Shown: positions 17,889 to 28,215, numbered from the stretch's first letter. The stretch is DNA of 64,000 nt from Actinomycetota bacterium (GCA_016179865.1 JACPCJ010000099.1:1-64000), one strand, 5' to 3'. The notes: a model not told the origin generated them from the letters alone. Translations and numbers: made by a program.

Positions 17889-19066
17889 ATGCCCGGTTCC
17901 GTGATCATCGGCACAGCCCGTACCCCCATCGGCAAGCTGTCGGGAGCGTTCTCCGACTTCTCCGCCATGGACCTGGGCGGGGTCGCGGTCAAGGCCGCCC
18001 TCGAGCGGGCGGGCGTGGCGCCCGATGCCGTGAACTACGTGATCATGGGCCAGGTGCTCCAGGCCGGGCAGGGGCAGATCACCGCCCGCCAGGCGGCCGT
18101 GAAGGCCGGCATTCCCATGAGCGTGCCGTCGATCACCATCAACAAGGTGTGCCTGTCGGGGCTCAACGCCATCTACCTCGCCGACCAGATGATCCAGGCG
18201 GGTGAGGCCGACATCGTGGTGGCCGGGGGCATGGAATCGATGACCAACGCCCCCTACATCCTCGACAAGGCCCGCGCCGGGTACCGGATGGGGAACGGGG
18301 AGCTCATCGACTCAATGGTCAATGACGGTCTGTGGTGCGCCTTCGACTGCGTGCGGGGTCGGGCACGGAGAAGTACGCCGCCCAGTACGCCGTTCCTCGG
18401 GAGCGCCAGGACGAGATGGCGGCCAAGAGCCACGAGCGGGCGGCCAACGCCATCAAGGAAGGCCGCTTCGAGACCGAGATCGCGCCGGTCGAGGTGCCCC
18501 AGCGCAAGGGCGATCCCATCGTCGTCGACACCGACGAGGGCGTGCGCCCGGAGACGACCGTCGAGTCGCTCGCCGGCCTTCGCCCCGCCTTCGGCGAAGG
18601 GGGCACCATCACGGCGGGGAACGCGTCCCAAATCTCCGACGGCGGCGCCGCCGTCGTCGTGACGAGCAAGGAGAAGGCCGAGCAGCTCGGCGCCGAGCCC
18701 CTCGCCGAGCTGGTGTCCTTCGGCATGGTCGCCGGCCCCGACCCGTCGCTCATGACCCAGCCCAGCCGGGCCATCGCCCAGGCCCTCGAGCGCGCCGGCA
18801 AGCAGGTCGGCGACGTCGACCTGTTCGAGATCAACGAGGCCTTCGCCGCCGTCGGGCTGGCGTCGATGGACGAGCTGGGCGTGACCGACGAGGTGGCCAA
18901 CGTCAACGGCGGGGCCATCGCCCTCGGCCACCCGGTCGGGATGTCGGGCACGCGGGTCGCGCTGACCCTGCTGCATGAACTGCGCCGTCGCGGCGGCGGC
19001 CTCGGCGCCGCCGCCCTCTGCGGCGGCGGCGGGCAGGGCGACGCCGTCCTGCTCCAGACGCTTTAG
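17889..19066 (+). pseudogene. Acetyl-CoA acetyltransferase (thiolase), apparent -1 frameshift near 18355
   Basis: MPGSVIIGTARTPIGKLSGAFS...NKVCLSGLNAIYLA in frame 1; AGSGTEKYAAQY...GGAIALGHPVGMSGTR...CGGGGQGDAVL in another frame. Confidence 0.85.
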
Positions 19067-19107
19067 GACGCTCACCGGGTCGGCTGAGGGCGACTAGCGT
19101 CCGTTTC

Positions 19108-19857
19108 GTGGCCTTTCAACCGACGCACGTGGTGCCCCAGGGAGGCCTGCCCGCGTGGGCGTCGCCCGACGGGTCCCTGCCACCCGCGACCAATCTCGAA
19201 CCCGGCACCGAGCTCGCGGCCGGCGAGGTGCGGGGGGAGTGGATGTTCGTGACGGCTGAGAGCGGGTGGTCGGGCTGGGTCGACGGATCGGGGCTGGTAG
19301 CCGCGGGCGCCATCATGACCGCCGGCCCTCCCGGCGCTGCGCCGCCGGCGCTCATCTCCGGACAGCCCGACGCCGTGGTGCTCGGCGGGCAGGTCTGGCC
19401 GCTGGCCTCGATCGGCCAACGCATCGGGGCCCGCGTCCTCGACACGATCATCATCTTCGCCGCCACCATGGTCTTCGTGTTCATCGGTGCCGCGCTTTTC
19501 CTGGGCGGCCTGGGGTCGGGCGACAGCGACGCCTTTGGCGCCGGTGTTTGGTTCTTCATTCTCACCGGTATCGTCGGTCTCGCCGGCGGCATCCTCTACG
19601 AGGCGCTGTTTGTCAGCGCCAAGGGAGCAACGCCCGGAAAGATGATGGTCGGGATCCGAGTGGCCGCCATCGAGACCGCCGGAAACCCCACGTTCGGCAA
19701 GGCCTTCCTGCGCTGGCTCATCCCGTGGGTCGCCAACCTCCTTCCCTACGCCGGATTCCTCGTGTCGATCCTCGTCTACCTCTCGGCCACGTGGGGTCAG
19801 AACCGCCGCGGATGGCACGACATGGTCGCCTCGACCGTGGTGCTGCGCAGCCGGTGA
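19108..19857 (+). CDS. SH3-like module plus RDD-family membrane domain
   Basis: [28 protein letters not shown]...[41 protein letters not shown]. Confidence 0.85.
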   Translation: MAFQPTHVVPQGGLPAWASPDGSLPPATNLEPGTELAAGEVRGEWMFVTAESGWSGWVDGSGLVAAGAIMTAGPPGAAPPALISGQPDAVVLGGQVWPLASIGQRIGARVLDTIIIFAATMVFVFIGAALFLGGLGSGDSDAFGAGVWFFILTGIVGLAGGILYEALFVSAKGATPGKMMVGIRVAAIETAGNPTFGKAFLRWLIPWVANLLPYAGFLVSILVYLSATWGQNRRGWHDMVASTVVLRSR

Positions 19858-19867
19858 CGAAGCCCCA

Positions 19868-20386
19868 GTGACCTTCCAACCGACCCACGTCGTGCCCCAA
19901 GGAGGGCTCCCCGCGTGGAACACGCCGGATGGCTCGCATCCACCGGCGGCCACCCTCGCCCCGGGTACCGAGCTCCAGCTCGTGGAACAAAGGGGGGCGT
20001 GGGCAAGCGTCGCCGCCTCCAACGGCTGGCGGGGATGGGTCAGCGCCGCCTATCTCGTGGCCCGAGCCGGCCCGCCGCTCGCCGGCACTGTCGGCTATCC
20101 CCAGCCCGCTCCCGGCGGGTGGGTGCCGCCGCAACAGCAGCCGCACTACGCCCCCCGCACCAACGGCATGGCGGTGGCGTCCATGGTGCTCGGGATCCTG
20201 TGGCTGTACTGGCTGGGGTCGATCCTGGCCCTGATCTTCGGCTACGTGGCCAAGAGCCAGATCGACCAGTCGCGGGGGACCCAGGGGGGCCGGGGCATGG
20301 CCGTCGCCGGAATCGTCCTCGGGTGGGTCGGCGTGGGCACCCTGACCATCGTCATTCTCATCGCCGTCGCCGCCTCGACTTCCTAA
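19868..20386 (+). CDS. SH3-like module plus DUF4190-like membrane domain
   Basis: [84 protein letters not shown]. Confidence 0.85.
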   Translation: MTFQPTHVVPQGGLPAWNTPDGSHPPAATLAPGTELQLVEQRGAWASVAASNGWRGWVSAAYLVARAGPPLAGTVGYPQPAPGGWVPPQQQPHYAPRTNGMAVASMVLGILWLYWLGSILALIFGYVAKSQIDQSRGTQGGRGMAVAGIVLGWVGVGTLTIVILIAVAASTS

Positions 20387-21199
20387 GCCTCGATCCACCG
20401 ATCTGAGCGGCCGAGGGGCGTGACGAAGGCTGTCGGCGGCTTCTCGAGCGAGTTCTGCACCTCGCGACGCACGGCGCCTTGCTCCAGAACGCGTCCCGTG
20501 GTCAGCAGGCGCTCGGGAGAGCGCGGAGCCGGACGGCGGCGCCGTGGAGGGCCCAGTTCCTCGCTGTCGGGAGTTGTCTTCCGCGGAAGAGTGACCTCGT
20601 CGTTCTGGAGCAAGTCTGCATGCGTGGCCGGGTCGAGAACTTGCTCCAGAACAGCGGGAAGCCGACTCTCCGCCGACCGGAAGCCCGCTGGCGATCCTGG
20701 TGACCCGGAGCCCGAGCGGGCCGAGGACCTTCACGAGATACAGGGCCGTCGCCTCCCCCTCGATGTTGGGGTTGGTGGCCAGGATGACCTCCTCGACCGC
20801 GCCCTGGCCGAGGCGTTCCAGCAGTTCCTTCACCCGCAGCTGCTCCGGCCCGACCCCTTCGAGGGGACTGATGGCCCCCTGGAGCACGTGATACCGACCC
20901 CGAAAGCCACCGGTGCGCTCGATCGCCACGACGTCGCGCGCGTCCTCGACCACGCACACCACCGATCGGTCGCGCCGGTCGTCAGCGCAGATGCGGCACT
21001 GGTCGCCCTCGGCGAGGTTGAAGCACTCGCGGCACCACGCGATGCGCTCGCGAGCTTCCACGACGGCGGCGGCGAGGCGGCGGGCGTCCTCGGCGGGGAC
21101 CCGCAGGATGTGAAACGCCAGCCGCTGGGCCGACTTCGGGCCGATCCCGGGCAGGCGACCCAGCTCTTCGATCAGGTCTTGTACGGGGCCTTCGTACAC
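20383..21199 (-). CDS. recR: Recombination protein RecR; C-terminus atypical (see findings), 3' boundary uncertain
   Basis: [46 protein letters not shown], Toprim [24 protein letters not shown]. Confidence 0.8.
20602..20652. repeat. 14-bp perfect inverted repeat in the recR 3' region
   Basis: GTTCTGGAGCAAGT (20602-20615) / ACTTGCTCCAGAAC (20639-20652); a further copy CTTGCTCCAGAAC at 20478-20490. Confidence 0.8.
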
Positions 21200-21204
21200 C
21201 GGCG

Positions 21205-21540
21205 TCAGGGACCGAGCAGGCCGCCGAGGCCGCCGACGTCGCCGAGCCCCCCGGCCACATTCCCGAGGCGTTGGGCCTGAAGCTCACTCGCTCGGCGAGC
21301 GGCGTCGTTGATGGCGGCGACGATGAGGTCTTGCAGCATCTCGACCTCTTCAGGATCGACCACGTCGGGCGCGATGGAGATCGACCGCAGGTCACCGCTG
21401 CCGCTCATCTCAGCGCGAACCACGCCGCCGCCGGCGGTCCCCTCCACCGTCTCCTCGGCGAGCGTTTCCTGGGCCTCGAGCATCTGGGCCTGCATCTGCT
21501 GAACCTGCTTCATCATCTGATCGAGTTCATCCCGGTTCAC
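21205..21540 (-). CDS. YbaB/EbfC family nucleoid-associated protein
   Basis: [32 protein letters not shown]...; between recR and dnaX. Confidence 0.93.
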   Translation of the reverse strand: MNRDELDQMMKQVQQMQAQMLEAQETLAEETVEGTAGGGVVRAEMSGSGDLRSISIAPDVVDPEEVEMLQDLIVAAINDAARRASELQAQRLGNVAGGLGDVGGLGGLLGP

Positions 21541-23318
21541 GACCCGCCGCCCTCATCGGTGACCTCCACCGTCGCATCGAAGGCGTCGACCAGCCGCCCG
21601 ACCGAGTCCCGTGGTGCCTCGGCCTCGGCGTCGGCCAGATCAACCGTCTCGTCTTCCTGGGCCTCGGGGGACGCCTCCTGTACGGTCGGCTTTGAACCGC
21701 CTCCCAGGAACCCCTCGTGCAGCTCGACGCGAACCAAAAGGCCGCCCCCGCCCATGGCGCCGGCGAGCGCCGATGCCACCCCTTCGGCCTCCTTCTCGAT
21801 CTCGCTCTTGTGCACGGCGCCGAAGTTCTCGGGCAGGCCGAGCACGACGGTACGGCCCTCGATCCGGATCGGCTGCGCCTCGCGTGACATGGCCCGCAGA
21901 CGCGGCCGCATCGCTTCCAGAGCCGACGGCCAGGCCAGCACAACTTCGTCGAGATCGAGCGGAGCGCCCGAGGCTGGGGTCTCAGCAGGGGGCTCGGGTT
22001 CGGGGGACGTCTCGGGTTCGGGCGGAGCCTCTTGCATCGGCTCCGAGCTCTGGTCGCGCACTGCGCCGAGAGCCGGGCGCGGACCCGACCGATCGGGGGT
22101 CGGCGACGTCGGTTCGGAAGCGGCGGGTGGGTGCACCGGCCCCCCCGCCCGCAGCTCGTCGAGGGCGCGTTCCAGGCGCTCTACGCGATCCACGAGCACC
22201 TCGAGCCGGCCACCCCCTTCCCGGCGGGCCAGGCGGACGAGGGCAACCTCGAGAACGAGGCGGGGATCGGGTGCCCGGCGCATATCGACCGCGGCCTCTC
22301 CCAGCGTCTCGATGGCCCGTACGACACGCTGGTAGCCAAGGGCACGGCCCTGCTCGTCGAGTGCAGCCTCCTCCTCCGCCGGGGCGTCAACCCGAACCCG
22401 CCCTTGGGAGGCCGCCACGAGGAAGGCGTCCCGCAGGTGGCGGAGCAGATCGTCGGCGACCTGGCGGGGGTCGGCCCCGCCTTCGAGGAGGCCCCCGAGG
22501 GCATCGAGGGCACCCGCCGGGTCCTCGTCGGCGATGGTCTGCACGAGCGCGGCACGGCGCTCGAAGGGCGTCCCCTCGAAGAGGGACCGGACTCGGTCCG
22601 CGTCGAGCCGCCCTTCGCTGAGGGCCACGGCCTGGTCGAGGAGCGAGAGGGCGTCGCGCCCCGAGCCCTGGGCCCGACGGGCGACGAGGGTGAGGACGTC
22701 GACGTCGGCGTCGAGGCCTTCCTGTTTGACGACGCCCCCCACCAACTCCACAAGCTGCTCGGTAGGGAGGAGGTGGAACTGGAAGTGCTGCGTGCGCGAC
22801 CGGATCGTGGGGAGCACCTTCTCCGGCTCGGTGGTCGCCAGCACGAAGACGACGTGGGGCAACGGCTCTTCGAGGGTCTTCAGCAGCGTGTTCGACGCCG
22901 CGTCGGTGAGCATGTGCACCTCGTCGAGGATGTACACCTTCCGCCGGCCGGGTACGGACAGGTCGACGCCCCGCAAGAGGTCGCGCATGTCTTCGACGCC
23001 GCGGGCCGAGGCGGCGTCTCGCTCGATGACGGTGGCCGACTCGCGCGCTCGGGCGATCTCCACGCAGGAGTCACATTCGGCGCAGGGCTCGCCGTCGGCG
23101 CCGGAGCCATCTTCACCGAGGCGGGTGCAGTTCAGGGCCTTAGCGAGGATGCGGGCGGTCGTCGTCTTGCCCGTGCCGCGGGGACCCGAGAAGAGGTAGG
23201 CATGGCCCACCCGGTCCTCCCGCACGGCGTTGCGCAGCGCCGTGGTGACGTGCTCTTGGCCCACGATCTCGGAGAAGCGCTGGGGCCGGTACTTGCGGTA
23301 CAGCGACTGGAAGGTCAT
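21537..23318 (-). CDS. dnaX: DNA polymerase III subunits gamma/tau
   Basis: LYRKYRPQRFSEIVGQEHVTTALRNAV, YLFSGPRGTGKTTTARILAKALNC. Confidence 0.97.
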   Translation of the reverse strand: MTFQSLYRKYRPQRFSEIVGQEHVTTALRNAVREDRVGHAYLFSGPRGTGKTTTARILAKALNCTRLGEDGSGADGEPCAECDSCVEIARARESATVIERDAASARGVEDMRDLLRGVDLSVPGRRKVYILDEVHMLTDAASNTLLKTLEEPLPHVVFVLATTEPEKVLPTIRSRTQHFQFHLLPTEQLVELVGGVVKQEGLDADVDVLTLVARRAQGSGRDALSLLDQAVALSEGRLDADRVRSLFEGTPFERRAALVQTIADEDPAGALDALGGLLEGGADPRQVADDLLRHLRDAFLVAASQGRVRVDAPAEEEAALDEQGRALGYQRVVRAIETLGEAAVDMRRAPDPRLVLEVALVRLARREGGGRLEVLVDRVERLERALDELRAGGPVHPPAASEPTSPTPDRSGPRPALGAVRDQSSEPMQEAPPEPETSPEPEPPAETPASGAPLDLDEVVLAWPSALEAMRPRLRAMSREAQPIRIEGRTVVLGLPENFGAVHKSEIEKEAEGVASALAGAMGGGGLLVRVELHEGFLGGGSKPTVQEASPEAQEDETVDLADAEAEAPRDSVGRLVDAFDATVEVTDEGGGS

Positions 23319-23331
23319 GCAGTACCGCCGG

Positions 23332-23429
23332 CTCGGGCCAGGCGCCCCTGCGGCGCACGAGACGGCCCGCTGAGAGCTGCTTCCTCCCGGACCTGACTCG
23401 GTTCACGGGGCCCCGTCGCGCAGGACCCG
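23332..23429 (-). ncRNA. ffs: Signal recognition particle RNA, small bacterial type (ends approximate)
   Basis: Minus strand carries GTCAGGTCCGGGAGGAAGCAGC, the conserved SRP apical motif; adjacent to dnaX and tRNA-Ser. Confidence 0.85.
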
Positions 23430-23495
23430 ACCGTCATCGCCGGCGGCACTCCCGGAGGGTATCAAGGGCACCGGCCCCCGATACCATCCCCTCCC

Positions 23496-23583
23496 GGAGA
23501 GATGCGGGAGCGGCCGAACCGGCACGCTTGGAAAGCGTGTGAGGGGCAACCCTCCGGGGGTTCGAATCCCCCTCTCTCCGCCA
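23496..23583 (+). tRNA. tRNA-Ser (anticodon GGA), CCA encoded
   Basis: GGAGAGA/TCTCTCC acceptor, CACGC-TTGGAAA-GCGTG anticodon arm, long variable arm, GGTTCGAATCC. Confidence 0.95.
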
Positions 23584-23618
23584 ACCCCGGCCGCTCGAAC
23601 TTGGCTTCTTGGGACGCG

Positions 23619-24617
23619 CTATGGGCCGCCAGGGAGGCCAAGTTCGGGAATGCTCGGGGGCGCCGGACGAGTCGGCACCACAGCCGGCGCCAGCCCCAGT
23701 ACGAGGGGCTCACCGAGCTGGTCGAACATGACCGGCAGACGATTCGGATAGTCCCGGCGCATCGCCTCGACTGCCCATCCGAAGGCATCCTGCACGGTGT
23801 CGGCGTGGCCGCCCAGCAATGCCCCTCGGATCATGTATTGCACGAGGTAGGTCCGGTTGAACTTGTCATTCTCGAAGGCGAGGACGCCCTCGGGGGCGGC
23901 GCCCGTGAGGATCCTGCCCGGGGCCAGGGCGTCGTCGAAGCCGCCCGCGTAGCAGCCGGCGATGTTGAGCCATGCCCGGCGCGCCGGCGTGCGATCGAGG
24001 AGGGCGTCGACTTCGGCGTCGAAGACCTCGTCTCCGTCGGCAAGGATCATTGCCTCGTCGACCTCCTCGCCGTCGCCATCCTCGTCGCCGGCGATCTCGC
24101 GAACGTGGCCCGAGAAGAAGAGGACCGCCGTGGCGTCCGGCCCGGCATTGGCCGCCAGCCAGTCGAAGGCCTCCCTGACCGAGCCGCCCGTCGCGTCGTG
24201 ATCGAGGAGCACGCGCCGCTGGCTCGCCGGAACACCGCGATCAGCCAGGGCGGCGTCCATGTCACGGGCGTCGGCCACCCCGGCCCGGAGGTCGTGGTCG
24301 TCGCCCTCGTAGTCGTCGACGCCGATGGTGATCGCCCACACCCCCGTGCCCGTCGCGGCTTTCGGCGTTCCGGTGGTTGACGTGACTTCTGGTGCGTTCG
24401 CCGTCGCACCCGGCGGCTGCGCTCTCCCGACATCGTTCCCGCTGGCGCCCGAAGGCGCGGTCGCGCTGCCGTCCCCCGAGGCCGCAACCCGGGCTCCGAG
24501 CACCTGCGTGACCGGCCCGGCTCCCGTCCCGAGGTCGATGACGGCGGCGAGACCAACCGTGCCCAGCAACAGCGAAATCGCCGTGCCGAGGACCCGGCCG
24601 GCGCGGGGGAATCTCAC
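23619..24617 (-). CDS. Caspase-like (C14) protease with N-terminal membrane anchor
   Basis: VWAITIGVDDYEGDDHDLRAGVADARDM, catalytic His in AVLFFSGHVRE, catalytic Cys in AWLNIAGCYAGGF. Confidence 0.8.
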   Translation of the reverse strand: MRFPRAGRVLGTAISLLLGTVGLAAVIDLGTGAGPVTQVLGARVAASGDGSATAPSGASGNDVGRAQPPGATANAPEVTSTTGTPKAATGTGVWAITIGVDDYEGDDHDLRAGVADARDMDAALADRGVPASQRRVLLDHDATGGSVREAFDWLAANAGPDATAVLFFSGHVREIAGDEDGDGEEVDEAMILADGDEVFDAEVDALLDRTPARRAWLNIAGCYAGGFDDALAPGRILTGAAPEGVLAFENDKFNRTYLVQYMIRGALLGGHADTVQDAFGWAVEAMRRDYPNRLPVMFDQLGEPLVLGLAPAVVPTRPAPPSIPELGLPGGP

Positions 24618-24728
24618 ACGAGGTGGGTTCGCTCCCGAGCCGGTCTACACCTGCCTGGCTCAGCCGCGACTTCGCCCGTTTTCAGCCGAACTTGGCTTCT
24701 TTCGGCAGGCCGGTACGCTGCCGCGGTC

Positions 24729-25220
24729 ATGGCTGCCGGCCTCTCCCCCGAAGATCACCACCACCTCATGAGGATGGCGCTCGAAGAAGCGCTGTCCGCA
24801 CTGACGCACGACGACGTCCCCGTCGGTGCCGTGGTGGCCGGACCCGACGGCACGGTCGTCTCTCGCCGTCACAACGAGCGCGAACTCACGGGCGACCCGA
24901 CGGCTCATGCGGAGGTCCTGGCCCTGCGGGACGCCGCCGCGCGGGCCGGCACCTGGCACCTCGACGGCCACGTGCTCGTGGTGACCGTCGAGCCGTGCCC
25001 GATGTGCGCGGGGGCGGCGCTGTGGTCGCGGATCGACACCATCGTCTTCGGCGCGCCCGATCCGAAGGCCGGAGCGGTCGGAAGCCTCTACAACCTCGCC
25101 GCTGATCCCCGCCTGAACCACGAGATGGCCGTCGTGCCCGGCGTCCTCGCCGACGACGCCGCCGGCCTCCTCAAAGAGTTCTTCGGGGCCCGGCGCCCAG
25201 AAGCGGGACTCCTAGACTGA
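24729..25220 (+). CDS. tadA: tRNA-specific adenosine deaminase
   Basis: PTAHAEVLALRDAA, VVTVEPCPMCAGAALWSRIDTIVFGAPDPKAGA. Confidence 0.93.
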   Translation: MAAGLSPEDHHHLMRMALEEALSALTHDDVPVGAVVAGPDGTVVSRRHNERELTGDPTAHAEVLALRDAAARAGTWHLDGHVLVVTVEPCPMCAGAALWSRIDTIVFGAPDPKAGAVGSLYNLAADPRLNHEMAVVPGVLADDAAGLLKEFFGARRPEAGLLD

Positions 25221-25227
25221 CCCCCGG

Positions 25228-25310
25228 AGGGATGCGAGAGCGGCCGAATCGGACGGTCTCGAAAACCGTTGTGGCGCAAGCCACCGTGGGTTCAAATCCC
25301 ACTCCCTCCG
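25228..25310 (+). tRNA. tRNA-Ser (anticodon CGA), CCA not encoded
   Basis: GGAGGGA/TCCCTCC acceptor, ACGGT-CTCGAAA-ACCGT anticodon arm, GGTTCAAATCC. Confidence 0.95.
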
Positions 25311-25316
25311 CCCGGC

Positions 25317-25365
25317 CGTCTGTGTCGCGTTAGGACGCGCATGCGCTCTTAACGCGACACAGACG
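25317..25365. repeat. Palindromic repeat family 1, copy A
   Basis: CGTCTGTGTCGCGTTA...TAACGCGACACAGACG (16-bp perfect arms) with central GCGCATGCGC. Confidence 0.9.
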
Positions 25366-25374
25366 CGGAATTCC

Positions 25375-27549
25375 CTACGGCGTGAACCGGCGCAGGCGCA
25401 GCGAGTTCGTCACCACGAACACACTGGAGAAGGCCATGGCTCCGGCGGCGATGATCGGGTCGAGCACCCCGGCGGCGGCCAGAGGGATGGCGGCCACGTT
25501 GTAGGCGAAGGCCCAGAACAGGTTGCCCTTGATGGTGGTGAGGGTGCGGCGGGCCAGGGCGATGGCGGTGGCCGCCCCCCGGGGGTCGCCCGACACCAGG
25601 GTCAGGTCGCTGGCCTCGATCGCCACGTCGGTACCGGTGCCGATGGCGATGCCGAGGTCGGCTTGGGCCAGGGCGGGGGCGTCGTTTACCCCGTCGCCCA
25701 CCATTGCGACGCGCAGTCCCTCGCCTTGCAGCTCCTTGATGACGTTGACCTTCTCGTCGGGAAAGACCTCGGCGACCACGCGCTCGATCCCGACCTCGTC
25801 GGCGATGTGCCGGGCGGGTGCCTCGCGGTCGCCGGTGAGGAGGACGGCCTGAAGGCCCAGACGGCGGAGCTGGCCGATGGCATCCTTCGCCGTGGGCTTG
25901 AGGGTGTCGGCGACGGCGAGGATCCCGAACACGCGATCGCTCCCCGCAAACACCACCGTTCGCCCCTCGGCTTCCAGCCGCGTCGCCGCCGCTTCGAGGT
26001 CGTCGGGCACGCCGTCGAAGAGCGACCGGCGCCCAACCTGGATGGCACGCCCATCCACCGTCGCCGTGACGCCCAGCCCGGGGAGGTTCTCGAATTCGGA
26101 GGGCGTAGTCGGCTCGATCCCGCGTTCACGTGCGCCAGCCACGATGGCCGCCGCCACGGGATGCTCCGACGCACTCTCGGCCGAGGCGGCCAAGAAGAGG
26201 ATCTCCCGCTCGTCCTCGCCCGCCGCCGACTCGACCCCGACGAGGCGCATCTTCCCCTCGGTGATCGTGCCGGTCTTGTCGAGGACGACAGCGTCGACGC
26301 GTCGGGTGGCCTCCAACACCTCGCCACCGCGGATGACGACCCCGAGCTGGGCGCCCCGGCCCGTACCGACCATGATCGCCGTGGGCGTCGCCAGCCCGAG
26401 GGCACAGGGGCAGGCGATGATCAGCACGGCCACCGCCGCCGTGAGCGTGTCGTCGGCGCTGTGGCCGGTGAAGAGCCAGCCGGCCAGCGTCCCGAGGGCG
26501 ATGAGCAGGACGACGGGGACGAAGACGGCCGAGACCCGGTCGGCCAAACGCTGGATCGGCGCCTTCGACCCCTGCGCCTCCTCGACGAGGCGTGCGATCT
26601 GCGCCAGCGCGGTGTCGGAGCCGACCTTGGTGGCCTCGACGACGAGGCGGCCCGACACGTTGATGGTGGCACCGAACACCTCGTCGCCCACCGCCACCTC
26701 GGCGGGCACCGGTTCACCCGTGAGCATCGAGACGTCGACAGCGGACGCGCCCTCGACAACCTGGCCGTCGGTGGCGATCTTCTCGCCCGGGCGCACCACG
26801 AAGCGGTCGCCGACCTCCAGGCTCGCAATGGGGATCTCGTCACCGTTTTCGAGCCGGGCCGTCTTGGCACCCATTTCGAGCAACTTCCGCAGAGCCGCGC
26901 TCGAGCGCGACCGGGCCCGGGCCTCGAAGAACCGCCCCAGCAGGATGAGCGTCACGATGGCGGAACCGATCTCGAAGTAGACATGGGCGTCGTCGCCGCC
27001 GGCCATCTCCGGGTCGGCAGCGCCGAGGAACAGCAAAGCGGCCACGGACCACGCGTACGCGGCGAGGGTGCCGAGAGAGATGAGCGTGTCCATGGTCGCC
27101 GTGCCGTGACGCAGGTTGACCACCGCCGCCCGGTGGAACCGGAAGCCCGCACCCAGGATCACCGGCGTCGACAGCCCCCACGCCAGCCACTCCCAGCCGT
27201 CGAACATGAGCGCCGGGATCATCGACATCGCCAGCAGCGGCGCGCTCAGAATGGCGGCCAGCCACACAGTGCGGCGCAGACGCGCCACCTCGGCGTCGTC
27301 GTCGGCCGCCTCCTCGTCGCCTTCGGGGACCGAGTAGCCAAGCGAGGCGATCTTCTCGACGAATTCGTCCCGGGAGGCGACGGCGGGGTCGTAGATGATG
27401 GTGGCCCGGGCGGCGGCGAAGTTCACCCCGGCTTGCTCCACGCCTTCGAGGCGGCTCAGACCCTTCTCGATCCGCCCGGCGCACGAGGCGCAGGTCATCC
27501 CCTCGACGTCGAGGTCGATTCGGTCACGAACGGCAGGCTGTGTCGACAT
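25375..27549 (-). CDS. copA: Copper-type P1B ATPase with N-terminal HMA domain
   Basis: GMTCASC, CPC in [36 protein letters not shown]. Confidence 0.95.
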   Translation of the reverse strand: MSTQPAVRDRIDLDVEGMTCASCAGRIEKGLSRLEGVEQAGVNFAAARATIIYDPAVASRDEFVEKIASLGYSVPEGDEEAADDDAEVARLRRTVWLAAILSAPLLAMSMIPALMFDGWEWLAWGLSTPVILGAGFRFHRAAVVNLRHGTATMDTLISLGTLAAYAWSVAALLFLGAADPEMAGGDDAHVYFEIGSAIVTLILLGRFFEARARSRSSAALRKLLEMGAKTARLENGDEIPIASLEVGDRFVVRPGEKIATDGQVVEGASAVDVSMLTGEPVPAEVAVGDEVFGATINVSGRLVVEATKVGSDTALAQIARLVEEAQGSKAPIQRLADRVSAVFVPVVLLIALGTLAGWLFTGHSADDTLTAAVAVLIIACPCALGLATPTAIMVGTGRGAQLGVVIRGGEVLEATRRVDAVVLDKTGTITEGKMRLVGVESAAGEDEREILFLAASAESASEHPVAAAIVAGARERGIEPTTPSEFENLPGLGVTATVDGRAIQVGRRSLFDGVPDDLEAAATRLEAEGRTVVFAGSDRVFGILAVADTLKPTAKDAIGQLRRLGLQAVLLTGDREAPARHIADEVGIERVVAEVFPDEKVNVIKELQGEGLRVAMVGDGVNDAPALAQADLGIAIGTGTDVAIEASDLTLVSGDPRGAATAIALARRTLTTIKGNLFWAFAYNVAAIPLAAAGVLDPIIAAGAMAFSSVFVVTNSLRLRRFTP

Positions 27550-27562
27550 GATGCGTGTCACT

Positions 27563-27579
27563 ATACCCCCTACCCCTAT
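27563..27579. promoter_or_regulatory. Candidate CsoR-type box 1 (upstream of copA)
   Basis: ATACCCCCTACCCCTAT. Confidence 0.6.
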
Positions 27580-27600
27580 CTAATTCAAACGCCCCCGCGG

Positions 27601-28215
27601 TCAACCCCGAGCCTCGTCAACTTCTTCCAGGAGGTCGGCGGGCTCGACGAACATGGTCGAGTAGTCCTTCCGCCAGGCGATGTTCCCGTCGCCGTCCACG
27701 AGCACAAAGCTGTGCCCCGGAAGGTTGGCGTGGTGGCCCTTGCCCAAGGTGCCGTAGGCGGCCGACACCGCCGTGTCGGGATCGGAGAGGAACGGCGTGA
27801 TGATGCCGAACCGCTCCATCTCGGCCTTGGCGTCGTCGACCGGGTTGGGAACGACGGGCACCATCGTGAGCTCGTCGCGCTCTAGGTGGGCAGCGTGCTT
27901 CTCGAGCTCGACCATCTGGTACCAACAGGCGTCGCAGCCCACACCCTCGCTGAAATAGAGGAGGACGTCTTGGCCCTCGTAGTCGCCGAGCGACACCCTG
28001 TCGCCCTCGGTCGACGCGAGCTCGAAGGCGGGCGCCGTACTCCCTTGCTTCGCCTCGTCGGAGGGGACCTCGGGCTCGAAGATCACGAAGGCCGAGATCA
28101 CCACGGCGAGACCGGCGGCGAAGAGGCCGAGGCGCACGTAGCTTCGGCGCTGCTGCTGACGCGCCCGCTCGAAGCGGCGGGCGGCCTTCTCAGACTTGGT
28201 CCGAGGTCGGGTCAT
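27601..28215 (-). CDS. Membrane-anchored thioredoxin/redoxin-like protein
   Basis: APAFELASTEGDRVSLGDYEGQDVLLYFSEGVGCDACWYQ. Confidence 0.8.
   Translation of the reverse strand: MTRPRTKSEKAARRFERARQQQRRSYVRLGLFAAGLAVVISAFVIFEPEVPSDEAKQGSTAPAFELASTEGDRVSLGDYEGQDVLLYFSEGVGCDACWYQMVELEKHAAHLERDELTMVPVVPNPVDDAKAEMERFGIITPFLSDPDTAVSAAYGTLGKGHHANLPGHSFVLVDGDGNIAWRKDYSTMFVEPADLLEEVDEARG

Noticed and set aside
17713-17904. Possible small protein MSPSNVHELLARWTSLVERQARRSQPRP...
   Set aside because: Overlaps the thiolase start and has no supporting features beyond an open frame; left unannotated.
20420-21280. Plus-strand ORF across the recR region
   Set aside because: Antisense to the conserved part of recR; only the unexplained 3' segment is of interest.
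25663-27885. 740-aa plus-strand ORF
   Set aside because: Fully antisense to copA and the redoxin gene, Arg/Gly/His-rich composition typical of high-GC antisense frames.
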